A stretch of DNA of 7,194 nt from Streptosporangiaceae bacterium. GTDB lineage: Bacteria; Actinomycetota; Actinomycetes; Streptosporangiales; Streptosporangiaceae. The stretch is from contig JASHTQ010000642.1 of assembly GCA_030040475.1 (NCBI GenBank), forward strand, positions 1 through 7,194. The letters are read 5' to 3'. Numbering within the stretch: the stretch's first letter is position 1; each line of letters opens with the position of its first letter. The notes beneath the pieces were generated by a model, which was not told where the DNA came from, ran no database searches, and saw only the letters and a program-made list of their open reading frames with translations. Position numbers and translations under genes: made by a program. Of the stretch, positions 1-5,151 are shown in pieces.

Positions 1-89
1 GTGGACAGGATCAGCCCGCGGCGGTCACCGGTGCCGAGCAGCCTGGACCGGCGGGCCGACAGGTCGGGCAGCCCCGGTGCCTCCGCCAT
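1..89 (-). CDS. Unidentified protein, N-terminal 29 codons only (runs off left edge)
   Basis: An open frame begins with ATG at 89 on the minus strand, 3 bases after the TAA (95-93) of the solute-binding protein gene, and stays open to the window edge. The visible N-terminus starts MAEAPGLPDLSARRSRLLG and is rich in Arg, Leu and Gly. It has no signal peptide or membrane segment in the part seen, which argues weakly against an ABC permease. The tight spacing suggests co-transcription and possibly translational coupling with the binding-protein gene. I see no strong Shine-Dalgarno sequence of its own; the nearest purine-rich bases lie within the upstream gene's end. I do not recognise the family from this fragment. 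The start is inferred from spacing and open frame only. Confidence 0.5.
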   Translation of the reverse strand, partial: MAEAPGLPDLSARRSRLLGTGDRRGLILS

Positions 90-92
90 CGG

Positions 93-974
93 TTACGGCT
101 GGATGGTCGGGACGGTCGTGTACAGCTGCAGGTACTGCGCCGTCAGCCTGGCCAGCGTGCCGTTGGCCTTCAGCGTGGCCAGCGCCTTGTTCACGCAGCC
201 GGCCAGCGGGTTGCCCTTGGCGAACAGCAGGCCGTAGTGCTCGCCGGTCGACGGGAACTGGGCCACCATGATCGAGCCGGGGATCTCCGAGGAGGAGATG
301 TACTGGGCGGTCGGCGTGTCGGTGACAAGCGCCGCGATCTGCTTGTCCTGCAGCGCCTCCTTCACGTCGTTCAGCGTCTCGAACACCTTCGGCGTCTGGG
401 TCGGCTGGATGTCGCTGTTGATGAACGCCAGGCTGGTCGTGCCCACCTGGTCGCCGTAGATGTACGTCTTCAGCTCGGCCGGGGTGTGCTTGGTCACGAT
501 CGGGCTGCTCTTCAGCGCCACCAGCGCCTGCTGGACGTCGTAGTAGCTGGTGGAGAACGTCACGACCTGCGCCCTGGTGGCGGTGTAGGAGATCTCGTTG
601 ATGTCGAAGTCGAACTTCTTCGGCCCCGGCGCGTAGGAGTCGTTGAACGGCTCGTAGGCCCACTTGACCTGCGAGGACTTGAAGCCAAGCTGGGCCGCGA
701 CCGCGTAGGCGACGGCGCTTTCGTACCCCTTGCCGTCGCTCGGGTCGTTGTTCTCGAACCACGGCGGATAGGCCGGCTGGTCGGTGGCAACCGTGAGCAC
801 GCCCTTGGCGTACAGCTCGTCCTGGATTCCGGCGTACGTGCAGGCCGCCGTGCTGGCGCTCGCGCTCGCGCTGGTTGCGGCGCTGGTACTGGTACTAGCG
901 CTGCTCGCGCAGCCTCCCAGGCCCACGCTCGCGGCCACGATCGCCGCCACGGCCGCCACGGTGGTCTGTCGCAT
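93..974 (-). CDS. Lipoprotein solute-binding protein, polar amino acid ABC transporter type (SBP_bac_3)
   Basis: This 293-residue protein looks like the extracellular, lipid-anchored receptor of an amino acid ABC importer. It has a signal peptide (residues 1-21) and lipobox LGGC, with C22 the lipidated Cys. A Ser/Thr/Ala-rich linker (about 23-44) precedes a type 3 binding-protein fold from about 45 to 290. Family-like stretches are QPAYPPWFE (67-75), DFDINEISYTATRA (122-135, the usual hinge/ligand region), YGDQVGTTS (173-181) and a late FAKGNPL (251-257). C45 and C260 could form a disulfide. ATG 974 is preferred over an in-frame start at 1028 because AGGAG (986-982) lies 7 bases upstream and the signal peptide begins exactly there. 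It follows the DapA-like gene by 100 bases and is 3 bases from the next gene. No permease or ATPase is visible, so the ligand is unknown; an amino acid or related polar compound is inferred. Confidence 0.92.
   Translation of the reverse strand: MRQTTVAAVAAIVAASVGLGGCASSASTSTSAATSASASASTAACTYAGIQDELYAKGVLTVATDQPAYPPWFENNDPSDGKGYESAVAYAVAAQLGFKSSQVKWAYEPFNDSYAPGPKKFDFDINEISYTATRAQVVTFSTSYYDVQQALVALKSSPIVTKHTPAELKTYIYGDQVGTTSLAFINSDIQPTQTPKVFETLNDVKEALQDKQIAALVTDTPTAQYISSSEIPGSIMVAQFPSTGEHYGLLFAKGNPLAGCVNKALATLKANGTLARLTAQYLQLYTTVPTIQP
856..896. repeat. Hexamer microrepeats encoding the lipoprotein linker
   Basis: Three near-identical hexamers lie at 856-873 (GCGCTC, GCGCTC, GCGCTG), and a GGTACT pair lies at 885-896. 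They encode the alternating Ser-Ala and Ser-Thr part of the linker that follows the lipidated Cys of the solute-binding protein. Repeats of this kind can change copy number by slippage in 6-base steps without breaking the frame, so linker length may vary between strains. That variation is inference. Confidence 0.6.
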
Positions 975-1029
975 CGGAGTACTCCTCAGGCTATTGCCTA
1001 GCGTTTCAGTAGGATTTCGCGTCAGCATA

Positions 1030-1070
1030 CTCTCCGCCCGCCGCCCGGCACCGCGCCCGAACCCGGAGAG
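1030..1070 (-). terminator. Weak inverted repeat after the DapA-like gene; possible read-through terminator or mRNA stem
   Basis: CTCTCCG (1030-1036) and CGGAGAG (1064-1070) are perfect 7-base inverted arms around a 27-base GC-rich interior that could fold further (GGC/GCC). The structure starts 4 bases after the aldolase stop codon and lies before the binding-protein start. There is no U-tract on the 3' side, so intrinsic termination is uncertain. It could instead set the mRNA ratio between the two genes. Confidence 0.3.
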
Positions 1071-1074
1071 CGTC

Positions 1075-1968
1075 CTAGGCGGTCACGTCCACCGGGTTCG
1101 GGCGCGGCTCGGGGAGGCTGGCCACCCGGGCGACGATGGCGGCGGCGATCTCCTGGTTCGGCGGGTCGACGGTCATCCGGGCCACCGCGCGGCCGAAGCC
1201 GCGCAGTTCGAGCGCGTACTTGAGGCGGCCGATGCTCGCCCCGAGGCGGACGATCCGGTCCAGGGCCTCCTGGTGCCGCCTGGCGGCGGCGTCGTCGCCG
1301 GCGTCGAGCGCGGCGGTCAGCGCCGCGTAGACCTCCGGGTAGGCAGAACTGCGGCCGGAGATCACGCCCGCGCCGCCGGAGCGCAGCGTGGCGGCGGGAT
1401 CGGAGTCGTTGCCGGAGAAGACCGCCGCGCCGGGCGCCGCCGCGACGTATCCCGCCAGGTCCGCGGACGCCGACCCGCTGACCTTGGCCCCGGAAAGGCC
1501 GGTGCTGGTAGCCAGCAGGGCGAAAAGCGGCGGGGGAACATGCACCGCCGTTCGTTCGGGAAAAATATAGGCGTAGCACTGCGGGTCCGGCGCTGCCTCG
1601 CGGATCTGGGCATAGTACGCGGTCAGCTCGTCCGGCCGCGCCGGCAGGTAGTAGGGGGTGATCGCGGCGATCCGCGTGACGCCAGAAGAGACCGCGGCCC
1701 TGGCCAGCCGGCTGGCGTGCCTGGCGTCAGGCGCGCCGATGTGCGCGATCACCCGGTCCGGCCCGACCGCGGCCATCGCCAGCTCGAACAGCTCAAGCCG
1801 CTCCGCGTCCTCCAGGGCCGGGAACTCGCCCGTGCTCCCCGCCACGAACAGCCCGTCCACCAGGCTGCCGACGAACGCGTACAGCGCGCGGTTGGCCTGC
1901 AGGTCGACCGAGCCGTCCGCGCCGAAAAGCGTCGGGACGGCCGAGAGGACTACCGCGCCCTTGCTCAC
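1075..1968 (-). CDS. DapA/N-acetylneuraminate lyase family aldolase (class I, Schiff-base)
   Basis: This 297-residue TIM-barrel enzyme belongs to the dihydrodipicolinate synthase/N-acetylneuraminate lyase family, which makes or breaks C-C bonds of 2-keto acids such as pyruvate through a lysine Schiff base. Visible motifs are GSTGE (44-48, 2-keto-acid carboxylate site), TPYY (104-107), the catalytic Tyr and Arg in YIFPERT (Y134, R139), the Schiff-base Lys in GAKVSG (K162), and SGND (185-188). GSTGE is the form typical of neuraminate lyases and sugar-acid aldolases; true DapA usually has GTTGE. The YIFPERT stretch also departs from the usual YNxPxRT. I therefore do not call it lysine-biosynthetic dapA, and the substrate is unknown. 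Translation starts at GTG 1968, overlapping the TGA of the upstream membrane-protein gene as GTGA, so the two are probably coupled. The solute-binding protein downstream suggests a catabolic role. Confidence 0.88.
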   Translation of the reverse strand: MSKGAVVLSAVPTLFGADGSVDLQANRALYAFVGSLVDGLFVAGSTGEFPALEDAERLELFELAMAAVGPDRVIAHIGAPDARHASRLARAAVSSGVTRIAAITPYYLPARPDELTAYYAQIREAAPDPQCYAYIFPERTAVHVPPPLFALLATSTGLSGAKVSGSASADLAGYVAAAPGAAVFSGNDSDPAATLRSGGAGVISGRSSAYPEVYAALTAALDAGDDAAARRHQEALDRIVRLGASIGRLKYALELRGFGRAVARMTVDPPNQEIAAAIVARVASLPEPRPNPVDVTA

Positions 1969-2459
1969 GTAAGCGCCTGGGGTTTGAAGAACGCGGTCGA
2001 CTCACGCCGCCACAGCAGCCAGATCGCGCCGAGGCCGACCAGCCAGGTCAGCACGGGGAAGATCAGGCTGAGCGCCGTCTTCGGCTCGCTGAAGACGCCG
2101 ATCAGGTCCAGCGTGGCCAGGCCGAACAGCACCGTGGACAAGATCCGCGCCCAGTTCTTGCCCTGGCCGTTGGCCCGGGCCATCCACAGCCACAGGCCGA
2201 TGCCGACGAGGCCGGAGACGATCGCCAGCGTGATGATGAACGTGTTCAGCTGGTTGACCTGGGCCGCGGTCAGGCTGGGGCGCGCCTTGCGGATCGCCGC
2301 CTTCGAGCCGCCGATGTCGACCAGCGAGATGATCAGGCTGACCGTGCTGACCGCCGCGCCCGCGTACATGAGCTTGACTGCGGTCAGCACCGGCGCGGGA
2401 GCAGGAGGCCGGAGGGGCTCGACCGGCTGGCCGCCGGACGGATAGGGCTGGTACGACAT
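1965..2459 (-). CDS. Small four-helix integral membrane protein, actinobacterial, function unknown
   Basis: This 164-residue protein has a Pro/Gly/Gln/Tyr-rich cytoplasmic-type N-terminus (1-25, including QPYPSGGQP and PLRPPAPAP). Four predicted membrane segments follow at about 27-49, 73-94, 104-123 and 128-150, ending in a short basic tail starting WRRES. Pro-rich N-termini before four helices are common in uncharacterised actinobacterial membrane proteins; I know of no assigned activity. The start at ATG 2459 is supported by AGAGG (2469-2465) 5 bases upstream. The stop TGA overlaps the GTG start of the aldolase gene by 4 bases (GTGA). It is the first gene of the leftward block, so its promoter should lie in 2460-2600. 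No enzyme motif is seen. Confidence 0.8.
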   Translation of the reverse strand: MSYQPYPSGGQPVEPLRPPAPAPVLTAVKLMYAGAAVSTVSLIISLVDIGGSKAAIRKARPSLTAAQVNQLNTFIITLAIVSGLVGIGLWLWMARANGQGKNWARILSTVLFGLATLDLIGVFSEPKTALSLIFPVLTWLVGLGAIWLLWRRESTAFFKPQALT

Positions 2460-2600
2460 GGTGACCTCTGCTAGGAAACGGACGCGATCCTGTCCTGACC
2501 TATCGAGCTTAGTGGCTAGCCTGGTGGCGGGCGATCCGGCACCGCAACGGGACCGGAGAGGCCATCAGGGACGGAGACTCCGACGAGCTCGCATGAGGAC
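2460..2600. promoter_or_regulatory. Divergent intergenic region with a weak rightward promoter candidate
   Basis: This 141-base region separates the leftward and rightward blocks and should hold promoters for both. On the plus strand, CTGACC (2495-2500) and TAGCCT (2517-2522) are 16 bases apart and match the -35/-10 pattern only moderately. A small perfect inverted repeat, CGGAG-A-CTCCG (2572-2582), lies just before the CPBP gene and could be an operator or chance. I could not pick a convincing leftward promoter; TAAGCT-like boxes exist but have no partner -35. Confidence 0.35.
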
Positions 2601-3455
2601 ATGGTGCCCGCGGCCGGGCTTCCCGTAACCGGGCCGCCCGCCGACGGCACCGCGCCGCGGCCAGGCACCGGGCCGCAGGCGGGAAGGGCGCGGCTGACCG
2701 GCCGGGCCGCCACGCTGCAGCGGTGGGAGATCGTCGCGGTCTTCGCGGTCTCCCTGGGCGCCAGCGGCGTGTACGCCCTGGTCGATTTCATCGGCTCGCT
2801 GACCGCCAAGCAGTCACTCGGCAGCCAGGCGGTGGTGCTCAACGGCACGCCGGCCCCCGGCCGCCCGCTGCTCGCCCTGTTCCTGCAGCTCACCAGCATT
2901 ACCTTCGGCCTCGCCCCGGTGCTGCTCGCGCTCTACCTGCTGGCCCGCGCGGGCGAGGGACCCCGCTCGATCGGCCTGGACGCCCGCCAGCCGGGCCGGG
3001 ACCTGCTCAAGGGGGCGGTGCTCGCCGCGGTCATCGGCGGCAGCGGCCTGGCTCTCTACCTGTTCGCCTATCACATCGGCGTGGAGCTGAACGTCGTCGC
3101 GGAGAGCGAGCCCGACGTCTGGTGGCGCATCCCCATACTGCTGCTGTCGGCGGCCCAGAACGCGACGCTCGAAGAGGTCGTCGTCGTGGGCTACCTGCTG
3201 AGCCGGCTGGACAAGCTCGGCGTCAAGCCGGCCAGGGCGATCGCGATCAGCGCGGTGATCCGCGGCTCCTATCATCTGTACCAGGGCGCGGGCGGGTTCA
3301 TCGGAAACGCCACCATGGGCGTCATCTTCGGCTACCTCTACCGCCGCTGGGGCCGGGTGACCCCGCTGATCATCGCGCACACGCTGATCGACTCGGTGGC
3401 CTTCGTCGGCTACGCGCTGCTGGCCGACCACGTCTCCTGGCTGCCGGCCCCGTGA
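2601..3455 (+). CDS. CPBP (Abi) family intramembrane protease-like protein
   Basis: This multi-pass protein of 284 residues belongs to the CPBP family (CAAX prenyl protease 2/bacteriocin-processing, also called Abi), intramembrane glutamate/metal-type endopeptidases. A Pro/Gly-rich N-terminus (1-38) is followed by hydrophobic segments at about 43-66, 88-116, 135-158, 176-190, 211-222, 236-247 and 253-276. Motif 1 is LEEVVVVGYL: E191-E192 are present, but the Arg of EExxxR is V196. Motif 2 holds H225 in RGSYHLYQG, and motif 3 is H260 and D264 in AHTLID. From memory this EEVVVVGY/RGSYHLYQG form recurs in actinobacterial members, so it is probably a subfamily, not a decayed gene. ATG 2601 is only 2 bases from GAGG; GTG 2604, 5 bases from the same GAGG, is an equally good start. 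It is followed by an M50B-like gene across a repeat ladder. The substrate is unknown. Confidence 0.85.
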   Translation: MVPAAGLPVTGPPADGTAPRPGTGPQAGRARLTGRAATLQRWEIVAVFAVSLGASGVYALVDFIGSLTAKQSLGSQAVVLNGTPAPGRPLLALFLQLTSITFGLAPVLLALYLLARAGEGPRSIGLDARQPGRDLLKGAVLAAVIGGSGLALYLFAYHIGVELNVVAESEPDVWWRIPILLLSAAQNATLEEVVVVGYLLSRLDKLGVKPARAIAISAVIRGSYHLYQGAGGFIGNATMGVIFGYLYRRWGRVTPLIIAHTLIDSVAFVGYALLADHVSWLPAP

Positions 3456-3507
3456 GAGCAGCCCCGTGAGAGCGGTCCCGTGAGAGCAGCCTCGTGAGAG
3501 CGGTCCC
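3452..3507 (+). repeat. Four 14-base tandem repeats forming overlapping GTG...TGA mini-ORFs
   Basis: Copies lie at 3452-3465, 3466-3479, 3480-3493 and 3494-3507, with consensus GTGAGAGCRGYCCC. Copies 2 and 4 are identical and 1 and 3 differ by one base, so it also reads as a 28-base unit twice. The first GTGA contains the CPBP stop codon, and the GTG after the last copy (3508) starts the M50B gene. Each copy encodes a five-codon ORF (MRAAP, MRAVP, MRAAS, MRAVP if GTG initiates) whose TGA overlaps the next GTG by 4 bases. Deleting all four copies would leave a single ordinary GTGA stop/start overlap between the two genes. Confidence 0.95.
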
Positions 3508-4242
3508 GTGAACGTCCTAGTCCGGGTCTGGGACCGGATAGCCAACGTCCAGCCCGCGCCGCCCGCGTGGGTGGTAGCCGCGGCCGGCCTGGCCGCCCTG
3601 GTCATCGTGCTGGACACCCGGACCTGGCGGCTGGCGGGCAAGGTGATCACGATCGCGCACGAGGGCGGGCACGCGCTGGTCTCGGTGCTGTCAGGCCGGC
3701 GGCTCGAGGGCATCAGGCTGCACCGCGACGGCTCCGGCGTCACGTACTCGCGCGGGCGGCGCAGCGGCCCGGCGATGGTGGCCTGCGCGGCCGCCGGCTA
3801 CACCGCCCCCTCGCTGCTCGGCGCGGGCGCGGCCGCCCTGCTGGCGACGCGGCACGTGACCGCCATGCTGTGGCTGGCGCTGGTGCTGCTCGCCGCGACG
3901 CTGCTGGCCATCCGCAACGTGTTCGGCGCGATCGCGGTGCTCGGCACGGCCGGCGCGACCTTCGCGGTGAGCTACTTCGCCTCGGCCGAAGTCCAGGCCG
4001 GCTTCGGCTACCTGGCCGCCTGGTTCCTGCTGGTCGGCGCCGTGCGCCCGGTGGCCGAGCTGCAGCGCGGTCGGCGCCGGCACAGGGGCCGGCACAGGGG
4101 CCGGGAGGCAAGCTCGGACGCCGACCAGCTCGCCAGGCTCACCGGCGTGCCCGGCGGCATCTGGGTGACATTCTTCGCGTTCGTGGCGCTGTGCATGCTG
4201 GGGATCGGCGTCTGGCTGCTCGCCCCGTCGCTCCCACGGTAG
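3508..4242 (+). CDS. M50B-like membrane metalloprotease (HEGGH)
   Basis: This integral membrane protein of 244 residues carries a zinc-protease motif, HEGGH (51-55), at the end of an early hydrophobic segment. That matches the M50B-like group (Peptidase_M50B), relatives of site-2 proteases. Hydrophobic segments lie at about 20-36, 88-113, 117-134, 138-158, 166-180 and 216-239. RNVFG (136-140) and SDADQLARLTGVPGGIW (203-219) are family-like; an Asp of SDAD is the likely third metal ligand, which is inferred. A basic loop (186-199) contains a duplicated RHRG. GTG 3508 is the only sensible start: the in-frame GTG at 3466 stops after five codons. No strong Shine-Dalgarno sequence precedes it; GAGAG inside the last repeat is the best candidate, so translation may depend on the CPBP gene or the repeats. 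It lacks a PDZ domain. The substrate is unknown, and a simple membrane protein without protease activity is possible. Confidence 0.82.
   Translation: MNVLVRVWDRIANVQPAPPAWVVAAAGLAALVIVLDTRTWRLAGKVITIAHEGGHALVSVLSGRRLEGIRLHRDGSGVTYSRGRRSGPAMVACAAAGYTAPSLLGAGAAALLATRHVTAMLWLALVLLAATLLAIRNVFGAIAVLGTAGATFAVSYFASAEVQAGFGYLAAWFLLVGAVRPVAELQRGRRRHRGRHRGREASSDADQLARLTGVPGGIWVTFFAFVALCMLGIGVWLLAPSLPR
4078..4101 (+). repeat. Perfect 12-base tandem duplication in the M50B gene
   Basis: CGGCACAGGGGC occurs twice in direct succession (4078-4089, 4090-4101), encoding RHRG-RHRG at residues 191-198. It is in frame and lengthens a basic cytoplasmic-type loop before the SDAD motif. A recent slippage event is the simplest origin. 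Confidence 0.85.
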
Positions 4243-4247
4243 ACACG

Positions 4248-4276
4248 TTGACCGTATACACGGTCGTCGTTATCAT
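4248..4276 (+). promoter_or_regulatory. Sigma-70-type promoter of the IclR gene
   Basis: TTGACC (4248-4253) and TATCAT (4271-4276) are separated by exactly 17 bases, a close match to the HrdB/SigA-type consensus. Transcription would start near 4283, giving a leader of about 33 bases that contains GAAGGA (4306-4311) 4 bases before the ATG at 4316. The local sequence is clearly more AT-rich than the flanking genes. The -35 begins 5 bases after the M50B stop codon, so the IclR gene probably has its own transcription unit. Confidence 0.75.
4250..4265. promoter_or_regulatory. Candidate operator: inverted repeat inside the IclR promoter
   Basis: GACCGT-ATAC-ACGGTC has perfect 6-base arms around a 4-base centre. 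It overlaps the -35 box and fills most of the spacer. IclR-family dimers commonly bind short inverted repeats at their own promoter, so autoregulation is a natural inference. The core CCG-N6-CGG recurs at the amidase start (5139-5150). Confidence 0.5.
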
Positions 4277-4315
4277 CGCCCGATAGCCAAATTCTGAATA
4301 ACTGAGAAGGAATCA

Positions 4316-5101
4316 ATGGCCAGGGCTTCGGCCGTCAAGATGCCTCCAGAGGCGAACGCCGCGCACGGCTGCGAGGGCGCGCGTCGGGTCCTCGCCCTGA
4401 TGCTCGCGTTCTCCGCCGACAGGAACACCCTCACCGCACGCGAGATGGCCGCGGCCACCGGCATCGCGCTGCCCAGCGTGTACCGCTACATCACGCTGCT
4501 GCGCGAGACCGGGCTGCTCGCCGGGGACGAGCGCGGCAGCTACCGGCTGTCGGCGCGGCTGATCGGCCTGGCCAGGGCGGCGGAGGCCGCGGAGAGCCTG
4601 ATCGACGTCGCCGACCCGGTGATGCACCAGCTGGCCGGGGACAACCAGGAGACCGTCATCCTGGTCCGCCTGATCGGCAGGTCGGCGGTGTGCGTGCACC
4701 GGGTCGAGTCGGCCCAGCGGCTGCGCATCTCGTTCGAGCCGGGCCAGCCGCTGCCGCTGCACCGCGGCGCCAGCGCGCGCCTGCTGCTGTCCGGCCTGGC
4801 GCCGGAGATCCGCAGGGAGTACCTGGCCCCGCTTGCCGAACGCGATCCGAACGCCGCCGCCCAGCTCGAGGAGAAGATCGTCCTGGCCGGGCAGCGCGGC
4901 TGGGCGGTCAGCGAAGAGGAGATCGACAAGGGCGTCTGGGCCGCCTCGGCCCCGGTCATGCAGGGCAAGCGGATGGTCGCGGTGCTGACCGTGCCATCGC
5001 CGCTGGTGCGGGCGCCCGCCTCGCTCCAGGATCAGCGCCTCGGCCAGGTCCGCAGCGCCGCCTCGGCGATCAGCGAGGCGCTGCGCGCCACCCGCAGGTA
5101 A
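4316..5101 (+). CDS. IclR-family transcriptional regulator
   Basis: This 261-residue regulator has the two IclR domains. A winged helix-turn-helix spans about 21-78, with LTAREMAAATG as the first helix of the pair and LPSVYRYITLL (52-62) as the recognition helix. An effector-binding domain spans about 90-258, with PLHRGASARLLLSGL (147-161) and the WAVSEEEIDKGVWAASAPV stretch (196-214), both characteristic of the family. Length is normal. The start ATG 4316 is supported by GAAGGA 4 bases upstream and a strong promoter at 4248-4276. IclR proteins usually sense small organic acids or amides and control adjacent catabolic genes. The amidase gene begins 42 bases downstream on the same strand and is the obvious candidate target, with its substrate or product as effector; this is inference. 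An inverted repeat in its own promoter suggests autoregulation. Confidence 0.93.
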   Translation: MARASAVKMPPEANAAHGCEGARRVLALMLAFSADRNTLTAREMAAATGIALPSVYRYITLLRETGLLAGDERGSYRLSARLIGLARAAEAAESLIDVADPVMHQLAGDNQETVILVRLIGRSAVCVHRVESAQRLRISFEPGQPLPLHRGASARLLLSGLAPEIRREYLAPLAERDPNAAAQLEEKIVLAGQRGWAVSEEEIDKGVWAASAPVMQGKRMVAVLTVPSPLVRAPASLQDQRLGQVRSAASAISEALRATRR

Positions 5102-5131
5102 GCCCCCCTCGCAACCGGCCACAGACCTGGT

Positions 5132-5137
5132 TATTCT
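5132..5137 (+). promoter_or_regulatory. -10 box of a leaderless-type promoter for the amidase gene
   Basis: TATTCT (TAnnnT) ends 6 bases before the amidase ATG at 5144, which would place the transcription start on or next to the A of ATG. There is no Shine-Dalgarno sequence upstream of this start. That combination is the usual mark of leaderless genes in actinobacteria. No recognisable -35 lies 16-18 bases upstream. Confidence 0.5.
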
Positions 5138-5151
5138 TCCGGCATGCCGGA
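5138..5151. promoter_or_regulatory. Perfect 14-base palindrome centred on the amidase start codon
   Basis: TCCGGCATGCCGGA is its own reverse complement and covers the ATG at 5144. If transcription starts at the ATG, the palindrome spans about -6 to +8, a position where a bound repressor would block initiation. It shares CCG-N6-CGG spacing with the inverted repeat in the IclR promoter. In DNA this GC-rich about one palindrome of this size per window could arise by chance. Confidence 0.4.

Noticed and set aside
25..762. 245-codon minus-strand open frame overlapping the binding-protein gene in another frame
   Set aside because: The composition is Arg/His/Gly-rich without family features, whereas the overlapping frame is a complete lipoprotein with signal peptide and ribosome site.
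1075..1968. Naming the aldolase dapA or nanA
   Set aside because: GSTGE and YIFPERT do not settle the substrate, and no lysine or sialic acid genes are adjacent, so only the family is supported.
784..2445. 553-codon open frame on the plus strand across the aldolase and membrane-protein genes
   Set aside because: It is antisense to two genes with clear motifs and coupled GTGA overlap. Its product is low-complexity Arg/Gly/Ala-rich sequence without domain signal, typical of antisense frames in GC-rich DNA.
2593..2628. Possible 11-codon upstream ORF (ATG 2593) overlapping the CPBP start
   Set aside because: It has no well-placed ribosome site and could be chance; a leader-peptide role has no support from structure or composition.
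2814..3743. 309-codon minus-strand open frame across the CPBP gene, the repeat array and the M50B start
   Set aside because: It is antisense to two recognisable proteins and has Arg/Ala/Gln-rich composition without a recognisable domain.
4250..4265. Reading the GACCGT/ACGGTC repeat as a terminator for the M50B gene
   Set aside because: The stem is only 6 bases and lacks a U-tract. It lies exactly within a good promoter, so an operator is the better reading.
4313..5122. 269-codon minus-strand open frame opposite the IclR gene
   Set aside because: It covers the IclR gene almost exactly, reads as low-complexity sequence, and the plus strand has the domain motifs, promoter and ribosome site.
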